DNA of 64,000 nucleotides from Phycisphaera sp. (GCA_028285385.1 JANQPR010000003.1:1-64000), one strand, 5' to 3'; numbered from the stretch's first letter, positions 21,347 through 30,022 are shown. The notes: generated by a model from the letters alone, not told the origin. Made by a program: numbers and translations.

Positions 21347-23251
21347 TCAGTTCTTGACTTCGTATTCCGCGTCGATGACGTCGTCGTCGTTGGCTTTGCC
21401 TTGCTCGGTAGCGTCAGCGCTACCGGGCGCCGCCTCGTCGCCCTGTCCCTGCGCGGCGGCTTCATAGACCGCCTTGCCGAGTTCCTGGGCCTCGGCTTGC
21501 AGCGCGGCGAGGGCGGCCTTGATCGCATCGGCGTCGTCGGCCTTGACCTTTTCTTCTACGCTGGACAGCGCGGACTCGATCTTGCCGCGGACGTCGGCGC
21601 CGACCTTCTCGCCGTGCTCCTCGAGTTGCTTGCGGGTCTCGTGCACGACCTGCTCGGCCTGGTTTTTCAGGTCGATCAGCTCGCGCTTCTTCTTGTCGGC
21701 CTCGGCGTGGGCCTCGGCGTCGGCCTTCATCTTCTCGATCTCGGAATCGCTCAGGCCCGAGCTACCCTCGATCGTGATGTCCTGGCTCTTGTTGGTCGCC
21801 TTGTCGGTCGCCTTGACGTTCAGGATGCCGTTGGCGTCGATGTTGAACTCGACCTCGATCTGCGGCACGCCGCGGGGGGCGGGCGGGATGTTCTCGAGGT
21901 TGAACTTGCCCAGCGTGCGGTTGTCGTTGCTGAACTCCCGCTCGCCCTGAAGCACGTGGATCGTCACCGCGTTCTGGTTGTCGGCGGCGGTGCTGAACGT
22001 CTCCTTCTTGCTGGTCGGGATCGTCGTGTTCTTCTCAATCAGCTTCGTCATCACGCCACCCAGCGTCTCGATGCCCAGCGACAGCGGCGTGACGTCCAGC
22101 AGCAGCACGTCCTTGACGTCGCCCTGCAGCACGCCGCCCTGGATCGCGGCGCCGAGCGCGACAACCTCGTCGGGGTTGATCGACTTGTTCGGCTCTTTGC
22201 CGAAGATCTCCTTGGCGATCGCCTGCACCTTGGGCATGCGCGACGAGCCTCCGACGAGCACGACCTCGTCGACGTCGCCGGTCGAGAGGCCAGCGTCCTT
22301 GAGCGCGGTCTCGCACGGGCCCCGAAGCCGGTCGAACAGGTCTTCGCAGAGCTGCTCGAACTTGGTGCGGGTCAGGTTGATCATCAGGTGTTTCGGGCCG
22401 TCCTGCGTCGCGGTGATGAACGGCAGGTTGACCGTGGTCTCTTGTTGTTGCGAGAGCTCGATCTTGGCTTTCTCCGCGGCCTCTTTCAGGCGTTGCAGCG
22501 CCATCGGGTCGCTACGGAGGTCGATGCCGTCGGTCTTCTTGAACTCGTCGGCGAGGAAGTTGATGAGCTTCTCGTCCCAGTCGTCGCCGCCGAGGTGTCC
22601 GTCGCCGTTGGTGGCGAGCACCTCGAACACGCCGTCGCCGACGTCGAGGATGGAGACGTCGAACGTGCCGCCGCCGAGGTCGAAGACGACAATTTTCTCG
22701 TTGGCTTTCTTGTCCAGGCCGTAGGCGAGCGCGGCAGCGGTGGGCTCGTTGATGATGCGGTCGACCTTGAGCCCCGCGATCTCGCCGGCCTCCTTGGTCG
22801 CCTGCCGTTGGCTGTCGTTGAAGTACGCCGGCACGGTGATGACCGCGTTGGTCACGCTCTCACCGAGGTAGTCCTCCGCGGTCTTCTTGAGGTTGCCTAG
22901 CACCATCGCCGAGATCTCCTGCGGCGTGTACTCGTTGCCCTTGGCCTTGACTTTGACCAAGTCCGTTTCGCCGCCGAGCACCTCGTAGGGGACCATCTTC
23001 TGCTCTTCGTGCACCTCGCTGCCGCGACGGCCCATGAAGCGCTTGATGGAGTACACGGTGCCCTTGGGGTTGGTGACCTGCTGCTGCCGGGCGGGTTGCC
23101 CGACGAGGCGGTCGCCCTTGTCGGTGAAGGCGACGATGGAGGGAGTGGTTCGGTTGCCGGAGGCGTTGATCAGCACCTTGGGGCTGCCGGCCTCCATGAC
23201 GGCGACGACGGAGTTGGTCGTGCCCAGGTCGATGCCGATGGTCTTGCTCAT
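21347..23251 (-). CDS. dnaK: Chaperone protein DnaK (Hsp70)
   Basis: A 634-residue Hsp70 chaperone that binds unfolded proteins in an ATP cycle with DnaJ and GrpE. The ATPase domain begins [19 protein letters not shown]. Also present are [38 protein letters not shown] and [14 protein letters not shown]. The linker [18 protein letters not shown] leads to the substrate domain, and the C-terminus [12 protein letters not shown] is the normal DnaK ending. Length is standard. AAGGA precedes the ATG. grpE and dnaJ are not adjacent, and no CIRCE operator was seen upstream, so heat regulation cannot be read here. Confidence 0.98.
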   Translation of the reverse strand: MSKTIGIDLGTTNSVVAVMEAGSPKVLINASGNRTTPSIVAFTDKGDRLVGQPARQQQVTNPKGTVYSIKRFMGRRGSEVHEEQKMVPYEVLGGETDLVKVKAKGNEYTPQEISAMVLGNLKKTAEDYLGESVTNAVITVPAYFNDSQRQATKEAGEIAGLKVDRIINEPTAAALAYGLDKKANEKIVVFDLGGGTFDVSILDVGDGVFEVLATNGDGHLGGDDWDEKLINFLADEFKKTDGIDLRSDPMALQRLKEAAEKAKIELSQQQETTVNLPFITATQDGPKHLMINLTRTKFEQLCEDLFDRLRGPCETALKDAGLSTGDVDEVVLVGGSSRMPKVQAIAKEIFGKEPNKSINPDEVVALGAAIQGGVLQGDVKDVLLLDVTPLSLGIETLGGVMTKLIEKNTTIPTSKKETFSTAADNQNAVTIHVLQGEREFSNDNRTLGKFNLENIPPAPRGVPQIEVEFNIDANGILNVKATDKATNKSQDITIEGSSGLSDSEIEKMKADAEAHAEADKKKRELIDLKNQAEQVVHETRKQLEEHGEKVGADVRGKIESALSSVEEKVKADDADAIKAALAALQAEAQELGKAVYEAAAQGQGDEAAPGSADATEQGKANDDDVIDAEYEVKN

Positions 23252-23817
23252 GGTGGGGATTCCTTGTCGTAGGCCGGCGGCGGCATCTCCGGTGGGTATC
23301 GGCGTGCCGGCGGCAGTTGGAGAGCGGGGGTCCGATCCGGGGCCGGCGTGCGCAGTATGCCACGCCCAACCACATAACGCAGGGCAATCGCGATGCCGGC
23401 AACATGCCGAAAAAATGGCCCTGAGCGGCTAAAATCGCGTGTTTTCGCTGCCACGACACCACCGCCGGCGCGTTCCCCTGTCAGGTTGGCAGACGCTCAC
23501 CGGAACCCCAAGGCTCCAAGAGTCGGCCCCGCAAGCGATCCGAAAGGGTGGCGAATTGCCCGGTTTTTCCCGATCCATTTGACGCGCCATCGCAAAAAGT
23601 GCAGGATTCCTCGCACCAAACGCGATACCCGGAGCACGCACGGGCGTTTTGCCCTATAAAACAAGGGGTTTCCGGCGCAGGACCGCCGCCCTCAGTCCCC
23701 GGGGTTCGTCCCCGGCTCGTCAACCGCCTTCCCGCTGTCACGGAAGAGTTTCAACCCCCGAACTTCTGCAACCCGGAAGTTTTCACCCCCGGCTTCGGCC
23801 GACGCAAGGAGAGCACC
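23252..23817. other. Divergent intergenic region between dnaK and the HU gene
   Basis: About 566 bases with no supported gene. A TTGACG at 23579 is followed 17 bases later by CAGGAT, and TATAAA lies at about 23655; both face the HU gene, and neither is compelling. AAGGAG lies 7 bases before the HU ATG. No CIRCE (TTAGCACTC inverted repeat) is found on either strand, so dnaK is not obviously under HrcA. Confidence 0.5.
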
Positions 23818-24153
23818 ATGGCGAAGAAGAAGACCGCGAAGAAAGCCGCGACCAAGAAGGCCCCGACCAAGGCCGAGGTCTACCGCACCATCGCCGAGCA
23901 GACCGACATGACCCGCAAGGACGTCGTGGCCGTCACCGACGCGCTGCAAGACGTAATGGTCAAGTCGCTGAAGAAGAACGGCGTGTTCAACCTCCTGGGC
24001 CTGGCGAAGATGACCGTCGTCAAGAAGCCCGCGACCAAGGCCCGCAAGGGGATCAACCCGTTTACCGGCGAAGAGATCATGATCAAGGCCAAGCCGGCAA
24101 GCAAAAACGTCCGCGTCCGGGCGCTCAAGGGCCTCAAGGAACAGGTCAACTAA
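23818..24153 (+). CDS. HU-family DNA-binding protein with Lys-rich N-terminal extension
   Basis: A 111-residue nucleoid protein. The first 18 residues are a lysine/alanine extension (MAKKKTAKKAATKKAPTK) not present in ordinary 90-residue HU. The HU fold follows: EVYRTIAEQTDMTRKDVVAVTDALQDVM, then GVFNLLGLAKMTVVKKPATKARKGINPFTGEE, the DNA-binding arm, and KPASKNVRVRALKGLKE. In HU the arm intercalates and bends DNA, and the basic tail should add non-specific binding. AAGGAG lies 7 bases before the ATG. A terminator follows. This extended form is, as far as I recall, common in planctomycetes. Confidence 0.93.
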   Translation: MAKKKTAKKAATKKAPTKAEVYRTIAEQTDMTRKDVVAVTDALQDVMVKSLKKNGVFNLLGLAKMTVVKKPATKARKGINPFTGEEIMIKAKPASKNVRVRALKGLKEQVN

Positions 24154-24239
24154 GTAGGTCAACTCAGACCGCATCGCCCCCGCCGCGCCCCGCGTCCTCT
24201 GCGGGGACCGGCGACTTCAGGTCCGTGACAGACCGCGAG

Positions 24240-24272
24240 CCCCCGGCCGCTCCGAGCCGGGGGTTTGTTGTT
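24240..24272 (+). terminator. Rho-independent terminator after the HU gene
   Basis: CCCCCGGC (24240-24247) and GCCGGGGG (24256-24263) with an 8-base loop, followed by TTTGTTGTTT. Confidence 0.82.
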
Positions 24273-24326
24273 TGGGTGGCGTGATCGAACCGCGGCTTCA
24301 ACGGCGGGTCGCGGCGTAGTAGCCGG

Positions 24327-24332
24327 TAAAAT
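24327..24332 (+). promoter_or_regulatory. TAAAAT, six bases before a start codon (leaderless -10 candidate)
   Basis: TAAAAT is followed by six bases (CCGGGC) and the ATG at 24339. No ribosome-binding site or convincing -35 is seen. Confidence 0.6.
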
Positions 24333-24338
24333 CCGGGC

Positions 24339-25409
24339 ATGTGCAGTTCCATCGGACGCGCTCGGCGGCTCTTGGCTTTTTGCTTGTTGCTGGGCCCTAC
24401 GCTCGCGCTGTTGCCCGGCTGCGAGACCCCGCCGCCGGCCACGGACACCCCGGACGTCACGCTCCGCGACATCCGCTCCAACGTCACACCACCCGACGAC
24501 GCGATCCGTGACCTCGAGCCGGGCGGGTCGGCCATCCCCGCCGACGCCGCGGTGCGCGCCCGCGTGACCACGCTCAGCGTCCCGTTGAACCAGTCGGTCA
24601 ATGCCGCTTGGAAGACCGTTGACGAGGACGTCTTCCCCGCGCTCACCCGCGGCGTCTGGCACGGCAACGGGCTGCGCATCGGACTACTCCAAGAGTCGCA
24701 ACTCGAAGCCTTCCTCGACGCTCTGCCGGGCACGCGTGCCGACGACCGCGTCCAACGCGTCATCGGCGGGCCCCGGCCGATGTCACTACTGCGGTCCCGG
24801 CCGCTGGCCGCCAGGTTCTTCGCCGACCTCACCGTGCCGCCATTTGCGCCCAAGCGTGAAACCGTCCGGGGCAACCGCCTTCACCTGCTGATCAGTTTCA
24901 AGCCTCAACCCGGCGGTTTCACGCGCGTCGAACTGACGCCCCACCACCACAAACCCCGACACATCCTGCGTGCCCGGACCGATGAGGAGAAGCTGCTTGA
25001 CGGCCGACGGTTCGACGAGTTGGCCGTCACCGTCGCCGTGCCGAGTGACCGGTTCCTCGTGCTGGGGTTGGCCCGGGACCCGTCGACGCTTCCGCCCGAA
25101 CCCGCGGAACCCGACGGCCAAGCACCCGACGGCGAGGACCGCCCGACCAAAACGGCCGACGCCGGGAAGATTGCAGAGCCGGCGCGCAACTTGATACTGC
25201 AGAACGCCGGCGAGTCAACGACCCCGCACGCCGAAGACGAGCCAGCGCCCGAGAGCGAAACAACCCCGACGCAGCCCGACACACCAAACCTGTTCCCGCG
25301 GCGGATCCAGCCGCTGCCGCTCAACCTCGGCCGGGCGCTGATGACCGAGGCCGTCCCGGGCGGCGAAGCGCAGGTTCTTCTGCTGATGAAGATCGAGCCG
25401 TTGCAGTAA
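24339..25409 (+). CDS. Predicted lipoprotein of unknown function
   Basis: A 356-residue protein. RARRLLAFCLLLGPTLALLPGC forms a signal peptide ending in a lipobox-like LLPGC, so Cys28 is the likely lipidated residue. A soluble domain follows (LNQSVNAAWKTVDEDVFPALTRGVWHGNGLRIGLL, around residues 80-115). Its opening recalls proteins that compare transition-type values, but I do not recognise a family. Residues 240-325 are a Pro/Glu/Thr-rich low-complexity linker. The final 30 residues (RIQPLPLNLGRALMTEAVPGGEAQVLLLMKIEPL) are again ordered. It stands alone between the HU terminator and convergent metF. Probably in the outer or inner membrane lipid layer, facing the periplasm. Confidence 0.75.
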   Translation: MCSSIGRARRLLAFCLLLGPTLALLPGCETPPPATDTPDVTLRDIRSNVTPPDDAIRDLEPGGSAIPADAAVRARVTTLSVPLNQSVNAAWKTVDEDVFPALTRGVWHGNGLRIGLLQESQLEAFLDALPGTRADDRVQRVIGGPRPMSLLRSRPLAARFFADLTVPPFAPKRETVRGNRLHLLISFKPQPGGFTRVELTPHHHKPRHILRARTDEEKLLDGRRFDELAVTVAVPSDRFLVLGLARDPSTLPPEPAEPDGQAPDGEDRPTKTADAGKIAEPARNLILQNAGESTTPHAEDEPAPESETTPTQPDTPNLFPRRIQPLPLNLGRALMTEAVPGGEAQVLLLMKIEPLQ

Positions 25410-25473
25410 GTGCGGACGTGATAGCCAACAAAGCCGGCCGATGACGTTACCGGTCCCGGCTTCCGGGTGCGAG

Positions 25474-26394
25474 TCATCCTCCGCCCAGCGCCGCCGAGTC
25501 GGTGACGCCAAGGTTCTCGTAGATCTGCCGGGTCGCGTCGGACTTGTTGAGCGTGTAGAAGTGCAGCCCCGCCACGCCGCGATCGAGAAGTTGCCGACAC
25601 TGCTCAGTCGCCCAGTGGATCCCGACGCGCCGCACCGCCGCCTCGTCTTCGCCGGCACGGTTGAGCGCCCGCAGCAGCGACGCCGGGTAGCGTGACCCGG
25701 CCGCCAACTCCGCCATCCGCCGCATACCCTTCACCGACGTGATCGGCATGACCCCCGCCAGGATCGGGATGTCGATCCCCGCAAGCTCGCAACGGGCGCG
25801 GAAGTCCTCGAAGTCGTGGTTATCGAAGAACAGCTGCGTGCAGATGTAGTCGGCGCCCGCGTCGACCTTCGCCTTGAGGTGGTCCATCTCGAGCATCCGG
25901 TTCGGTGTCGCCGGGTGTCCTTCGGGGAAGCCCGCCACCCCGATCCCGAAGCCGCGCGCATCCGGGTGCCCGTGCGTCTCACTGAACTTCTTGATGTAGC
26001 CGATCAAGTCCGACGCGTACCGGCACGCGTCCCGGCCGCGGTCCCAGTCCGGCTTGTCGCGGGGCAGATCGCCGCCGAGCGCCAGGATGTTGCCCACGCC
26101 TTCTTGCGTCCAGCGTTGCAGGATCGCATCGAGCTCGGCTTCACTGTGGCAGACGCACGTCAGGTGCGGGATCGTCGGGATCGCGGTCTCCTTCTTGATC
26201 CGCAGCACGAGGTCGTGCGTCAGGTCCCGCGTCGAGCCGCCCGCGCCGTAGGTCACGTCCACGAAGCTCGGCCGGAGCCGTTGCAGGTCGTGGACCGTTG
26301 CGAACAAATCCTCGGCCGCCGCCGGCGTCTTGGGCGGAAAGAACTCGAACGAGAACGTTGTCTGCGTGTTGGCGAAGATGTCGCGGATGTGCAT
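25474..26394 (-). CDS. metF: 5,10-methylenetetrahydrofolate reductase
   Basis: A 306-residue flavoprotein that reduces methylene-THF to 5-methyl-THF for methionine synthesis. The start at 26394 gives MHIRDIFANTQTTFSFEFFPPKT, and SFEFFPPK is the family opening with the catalytic Glu. VDVTYGAGGSTRDLT, NILALGGDLPRD, GVAGFPEGHP and DYICTQLFFDNHDF follow in the expected order. Length matches bacterial MetF. An open frame extends upstream of 26394, but that part has no family similarity. The gene is divergent from a glycosyltransferase, and both have a TANNNT box close to the start codon. Confidence 0.97.
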   Translation of the reverse strand: MHIRDIFANTQTTFSFEFFPPKTPAAAEDLFATVHDLQRLRPSFVDVTYGAGGSTRDLTHDLVLRIKKETAIPTIPHLTCVCHSEAELDAILQRWTQEGVGNILALGGDLPRDKPDWDRGRDACRYASDLIGYIKKFSETHGHPDARGFGIGVAGFPEGHPATPNRMLEMDHLKAKVDAGADYICTQLFFDNHDFEDFRARCELAGIDIPILAGVMPITSVKGMRRMAELAAGSRYPASLLRALNRAGEDEAAVRRVGIHWATEQCRQLLDRGVAGLHFYTLNKSDATRQIYENLGVTDSAALGGG

Positions 26395-26402
26395 GAACCC
26401 GA

Positions 26403-26408
26403 ATCCTA
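26403..26408 (-). promoter_or_regulatory. TAGGAT, eight bases before the metF start (leaderless -10 candidate)
   Basis: On the minus strand TAGGAT is followed by eight bases and the metF ATG. There is no ribosome-binding site. Confidence 0.5.
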
Positions 26409-26439
26409 GCAACCGCGGGCACACGGCTACCACATCCCC

Positions 26440-26445
26440 TACCTT
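26440..26445 (+). promoter_or_regulatory. TACCTT, six bases before a GTG start (leaderless -10 candidate)
   Basis: TACCTT is followed by six bases (CCGCGG) and the GTG at 26452 of the glycosyltransferase gene. Confidence 0.5.
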
Positions 26446-26451
26446 CCGCGG

Positions 26452-27225
26452 GTGATCGTCGACCTGGTCATCCCGGCCCGCAACGAGGCGGAGAACCTCG
26501 CCGCGCTGGCCGAAGCGCTGCGGCCGCTGCTCGACGGCGGCACGATCCGCCGGGTCGTGCTCTGCGACAACGGCTCGACCGACGGCACGGGTGAGCTTGC
26601 CGTTGAGGCGGGATTCACTTCGATCGTCCACGAACCCCGGCCTGGGTACGGCAACGCGTGTCTCGCCGGGTTGCGCGACATCGCGTCGACTCCCGAACCA
26701 CACCCCGCGGCGCCGGCGGTGCTGACACGCACGGTCCCCGCCGGCACCCCCGACGCCGTCGCGTTCCTCGACGCCGACCTCGCGGACGACCCGGCCCAAC
26801 TGCCTCGCCTGCTCGACCCGCTCGAACGGGGCGAGGCGGACCTCGCGCTCGGCCGCCGCTGCCCCGAAGAACGCGGCGCGCTCGACCCGCACCAGCGCTT
26901 CGGCAATCGGTTGGCGTGCCTCCTGCTTCGACTCACCACCGGCCGGCGGTACCGCGACCTCGGCCCGATGCGGACAATCACGTGGGACGCGCTGCAGCGC
27001 CTCGACATGGCCGACCGCACCTGGGGCTGGACCGTCGAGATGCAGTACAAAGCCGCGACACGAGGTCTACGCGTCGTCGAACTCGACGTGCCCTACCGCC
27101 GCCGGCGCGCGGGGAAAAGCAAGATCTCCGGCTCGGTCGTCGGCAGCGTTCGGGCCGGCACCAAGATCATCGCGATGATCGCGCAGCTCGTATGGCAAGA
27201 GCGTCGGACCAACTCAGAGCCATAA
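26452..27225 (+). CDS. Family 2 glycosyltransferase, polyprenyl-phosphate mannosyltransferase-like
   Basis: A 257-residue GT-A-fold transferase. VDLVIPARNEAENLAALAEAL opens the nucleotide-sugar domain, CDNGSTDGTGELA binds the nucleotide, AFLDADLADDPAQLPRLL contains the metal-binding Asp motif, and YRDLGPMRTI with TWGWTVEMQYKAATRG forms the acceptor side. It closes with VPYRRRRAGKSKISGSVVGS, which is typical of dolichol-phosphate-mannose-synthase-like enzymes and undecaprenyl-phosphate glycosyltransferases. No transmembrane anchors are present. It would load a sugar onto a lipid carrier or a surface glycan. It starts with GTG and is divergent from metF. Confidence 0.9.
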   Translation: MIVDLVIPARNEAENLAALAEALRPLLDGGTIRRVVLCDNGSTDGTGELAVEAGFTSIVHEPRPGYGNACLAGLRDIASTPEPHPAAPAVLTRTVPAGTPDAVAFLDADLADDPAQLPRLLDPLERGEADLALGRRCPEERGALDPHQRFGNRLACLLLRLTTGRRYRDLGPMRTITWDALQRLDMADRTWGWTVEMQYKAATRGLRVVELDVPYRRRRAGKSKISGSVVGSVRAGTKIIAMIAQLVWQERRTNSEP

Positions 27226-27339
27226 CTGCGACTCGCAACGCAAACAACGTTGACAAGCCGGCCGGACACGACCGATCATGCACGACGCCGCCTTGTTCGC
27301 GTTGAATCTTTCGACAACGCATCACCCCGGGAGCCCGAC

Positions 27340-28206
27340 ATGAGATGCTGTATCCACCCGCCGAACTGTTCCTCTCATGCTTTCGGCCTCGCCGATGCCG
27401 TTGTGGTTCTCGCCGCGTGCGCGATTGTTATTGCCTTGCTTTCCCCGAGCCTAGCGCAGAACCGCACCGTCGCGCGAATGATGCAGAACAACACGCAGAC
27501 GCGTGGCATCCACCAAGGGTTGTTCATCTTCGCCCAAGGCAACAAGCGCGGGGGTGGCGACGGGTACTTCCCGGGGCTCAACTCAAGAGGATTGATCGCC
27601 GAGGCGCCTCCCGCTCAGGAAGACGGCCAACACTTCGGCGCGGTGCCGGGCACGGCTTCGAACGACGTCGCTTGGCTCCTGACCGGTGACTTCATCCCCG
27701 CCGGGTCGGCCGAGTACTTCATCAACCCGATGCACGTGGTGGCCGAGAAGGCGCAACCCGGCGAGACCATCCGGGCGCCGTTGGACCCCGACGGGCCGGC
27801 CAACTTTTCCTACGCCTTCCTCGACTACGCCGGGCTCGACGAAGATGGCAACCCGCCCCCGCCCGGTGCCGAGCCCCTCGCGCCCGGCCGAGCCACCGAG
27901 TGGCGCGAGACCATCAACACGCAAGCGGCCGTAATCAGCGACCGCAACACCGGCGCTAACACCGAAGTCGGCTCACGCATCAGCAGCTACTGGACCGAGC
28001 CGAACAGCGGCCGCTGGCACGGGGCCGTCACCCGCAACGATAGTTCGACGAGCTTCGAAGAAACGCCGGTGCTAGACGATCTCAAATACGGCGTTGTCGA
28101 TCCCGCGGAGGACCACCTCTTCGAGAACGATCCTGTCGACGACGGTCGCGATCCCACGGCAAATGCGCTGCTGATCAGCGGTCCGCGCGACGTGATCGGG
28201 CGCTAG
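27340..28206 (+). CDS. Non-canonical prepilin-like protein (Asp in place of Glu5)
   Basis: A 288-residue protein from the ATG at 27340. The N-terminal hydrophobic helix FGLADAVVVLAACAIVIALLSP aligns with the prepilin signal FTLIELLVV but has Asp at position 5 and Ala before the cleavage Phe. The following SLAQNRTVARMMQNNTQTRGIHQGLFIFAQGN aligns with the ARxxARxxxCLSNLRQ region of the other prepilins here. The usual H-X9-DG motif is absent; the C-terminal domain ends YWTEPNSGRWHGAVTRND and DPTANALLISGPRD. It is probably a diverged member of the same family. Whether prepilin peptidase still cuts it is open. It converges on the CPBP protease gene. Confidence 0.75.
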   Translation: MRCCIHPPNCSSHAFGLADAVVVLAACAIVIALLSPSLAQNRTVARMMQNNTQTRGIHQGLFIFAQGNKRGGGDGYFPGLNSRGLIAEAPPAQEDGQHFGAVPGTASNDVAWLLTGDFIPAGSAEYFINPMHVVAEKAQPGETIRAPLDPDGPANFSYAFLDYAGLDEDGNPPPPGAEPLAPGRATEWRETINTQAAVISDRNTGANTEVGSRISSYWTEPNSGRWHGAVTRNDSSTSFEETPVLDDLKYGVVDPAEDHLFENDPVDDGRDPTANALLISGPRDVIGR

Positions 28207-28225
28207 CGCAATCTCAGACTTGGCA

Positions 28226-29140
28226 CTAGAGGAACTGCCAGTCGCCGGTCGTGTACGTGAACACCCACAGCGCGGCGTTGACCAGGCCGTGCGACCAGAC
28301 GACCGGGCCCAGGCCGGCACGCTTCTCGACCGGCAAGCGCTCGCGGTTGGTCCACCACACCATCGCGCACCAGACGACGCCGCAGGCGATGCAACCGGCC
28401 CAGTCGCGTAGGCCGTGCGAGAGCATGAAGACCAGCGTCGAGGCCACCGTCGCAAACACGGTGACCCGCCCCAATGGCGTGTTCGTCAGCTGCACCGTGA
28501 ACGCCGGGGGCTCCTTCTGTGCCGCGATCACGGCCGGCTTGTCGGCGACCACGTCCCCGAGCGCGGGCAGGTCGTGGGCGACCTGGAGCAGCCCGGTCTT
28601 GGTCAGCCGCCAACGGTGCAGGCCGCGCAGCATCGCCGAGCGGATGAAGAGTTCCTCGAACAACGCCACGACGATCGACATGCCTAGGCCACGGGCGACG
28701 AAGACGGTCCAGAACACAGCGGGGCCGACCGCCACCAGTTCGCCGAACGTGTCGGCGTCCTCGAGCGCGACTTTCTCGAGCCCGCCGAAGAAGAGCGTGT
28801 TGTAGCCGTAGCCCAGCGCAACCCAGGCGAACGTGAGGAACGCCGCGGACGGGATCACGGTCCAGTGGAACCGCAGGTTGAGCTCGGGCGTGAGTTTGCG
28901 GTACCGCCAGAGCAGCCAGAGGATGAGGATGTTGGCCGTGAGGTAGATCGGCAGGTAGGCGAGTGCCGCGACGCGGTCTCCACCGGGCACGAAGCTCGCC
29001 AGCGCCAGCGCGAGGATGTACACGAAGAACGGCACGACGCGCGGGTGCCAGGGATTGCTCGCCATCCACGCGTCGAGGCGCTCGAGGCGGGTGCCTGTAT
29101 CGCCGGTCGGCGGCGGTTGGTTCGTCGTCTGCTCTTCCAC
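28226..29140 (-). CDS. CPBP-family intramembrane protease, exosortase-associated (pepcterm_CAAX-like)
   Basis: A 304-residue multi-pass membrane protein with all three CPBP motifs: EELFIR (Glu162-Glu163...Arg167), FMLSH (Phe238...His242) and HGLVN (His284...Asn288). The C-terminal VVWSHGLVNAALWVF followed by TTGDWQFL closely recalls the CAAX-protease-related family found with PEP-CTERM/exosortase systems, whose members end in a similar W-Q box. An insertion of about 45 residues lies between the first two motifs, and the N-terminus is longer than the family norm as I remember it. It starts with GTG after AGGA. The six PEP-CTERM substrates in this window support a role in that sorting pathway, though no exosortase gene is present. 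Confidence 0.78.
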   Translation of the reverse strand: MEEQTTNQPPPTGDTGTRLERLDAWMASNPWHPRVVPFFVYILALALASFVPGGDRVAALAYLPIYLTANILILWLLWRYRKLTPELNLRFHWTVIPSAAFLTFAWVALGYGYNTLFFGGLEKVALEDADTFGELVAVGPAVFWTVFVARGLGMSIVVALFEELFIRSAMLRGLHRWRLTKTGLLQVAHDLPALGDVVADKPAVIAAQKEPPAFTVQLTNTPLGRVTVFATVASTLVFMLSHGLRDWAGCIACGVVWCAMVWWTNRERLPVEKRAGLGPVVWSHGLVNAALWVFTYTTGDWQFL

Positions 29141-29223
29141 GCGGCGCGGTCCTGCAAAGGGGTCGGAACGTCGGGGCCCGGCGACAGGATCGGCACGATA
29201 CCGGCAGCGGTTGGGCGGCGTCG

Positions 29224-29229
29224 TATGCT
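29224..29229 (+). promoter_or_regulatory. TATGCT, six bases before a GTG start (leaderless -10 candidate)
   Basis: TATGCT is followed by six bases (CACGCC) and the GTG at 29236. Confidence 0.5.
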
Positions 29230-29235
29230 CACGCC

Positions 29236-29757
29236 GTGCACACCGAACACCAACCCGATCCGGGGCCGCACCCCGCGGCGTTACCGGACGACGCCCTGCT
29301 GCGGCAGTGCACCGTGAACCGGGGACGACGCGGCGGGCCCGGCGGCCAACACCGCAACAAGGTCGAGACCGCGGTGCGGGTCACGCATGAACCCAGCGGG
29401 ATCACGGCCGAGGCCTCGGAACGGCGTAGCCAGCAGGAAAACCAATCGGCCGCGGTGTTCCGACTACGGATGAAGCTCGCGGTCGCCGAGCGTCGGCCGT
29501 GGGGGCAGCCCTCGACGTTATGGCGGTCACGCAGCGCCGGTGGGCGGCTATCGGTCAACCCAGAACACACCGACGCGCCCGCCCTTCTCGCCGAATCGCT
29601 CGACGCGATGAGGACGCATGACCGCGACGAAAAAGCGACGGCAGATGCACTCTCCGTAAGCCGGTCGCAACTCGTGAAGTTCTGGCGCCAACACCCGACG
29701 GCTCTCGCCGCCGTCAATCTGCAACGGTCTGACGCGGGCCTGCGACCTCTGAAATGA
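29236..29757 (+). CDS. Peptide chain release factor-like protein (RF-1 domain)
   Basis: A 173-residue protein. LPDDALLRQCTVNRGRRGGPGGQHRNKVETAVRVTHEPSG contains the GGQ loop of release factors in the context GGPGGQHRNK, then ITAEASERRSQQENQ. It lacks the codon-recognition domain, so it belongs with the short RF-1-domain proteins that hydrolyse peptidyl-tRNA on stalled ribosomes (ArfB type) or with the planctomycete release-factor-like group. The C-terminal 60 residues carry LSVSRSQLVKFWRQHPTALAAVN, a helix-turn-helix-like segment, instead of the basic ArfB tail. The GTG start at 29236 is chosen because a TANNNT box lies six bases before it. Confidence 0.83.
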   Translation: MHTEHQPDPGPHPAALPDDALLRQCTVNRGRRGGPGGQHRNKVETAVRVTHEPSGITAEASERRSQQENQSAAVFRLRMKLAVAERRPWGQPSTLWRSRSAGGRLSVNPEHTDAPALLAESLDAMRTHDRDEKATADALSVSRSQLVKFWRQHPTALAAVNLQRSDAGLRPLK

Positions 29758-29760
29758 TCC

Positions 29761-29991
29761 TTACGAGTCGACCCACTGAACGATCCGGGTGAGTATGAAC
29801 ATCCAGGCGACGAAAGAAACGAAGAACAGTGGCCAACCCGTGAACACATCGCTCCAGTGCCGACTGTACGGTGGAAGATCAAGCACACGGTCGACGTAAA
29901 AACGAGTCAACAACATGACCAGCAGAGGTGGCAGCCAGATCGGGGCCGCCAACATGCCGCAGACGATCCAGAAGAGTCGCATCCCCGACAC
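29761..29991 (-). CDS. Small two-helix membrane protein
   Basis: A 76-residue protein with two hydrophobic helices (LFWIVCGMLAAPIWLPPLLVMLL and WPLFFVSFVAWMFILTRIV) joined by FYVDRVLDLPPYSRHWSDVF. AAAGGG lies 6 bases before the GTG at 29991, supporting that start. It begins 31 bp downstream of lptD on the same strand, so it could be cotranscribed with it. The family is not recognised. It ends close to the converging release-factor-like gene. Confidence 0.6.
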   Translation of the reverse strand: MSGMRLFWIVCGMLAAPIWLPPLLVMLLTRFYVDRVLDLPPYSRHWSDVFTGWPLFFVSFVAWMFILTRIVQWVDS

Positions 29992-30022
29992 GAGCGGCCC
30001 TTTGCTTTCGAGAGCCGTTGGC

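Noticed and set aside
23252-23400. CIRCE/HrcA operator for dnaK
   Set aside because: No TTAGCACTC-N9-GAGTGCTAA or close variant is seen on either strand.
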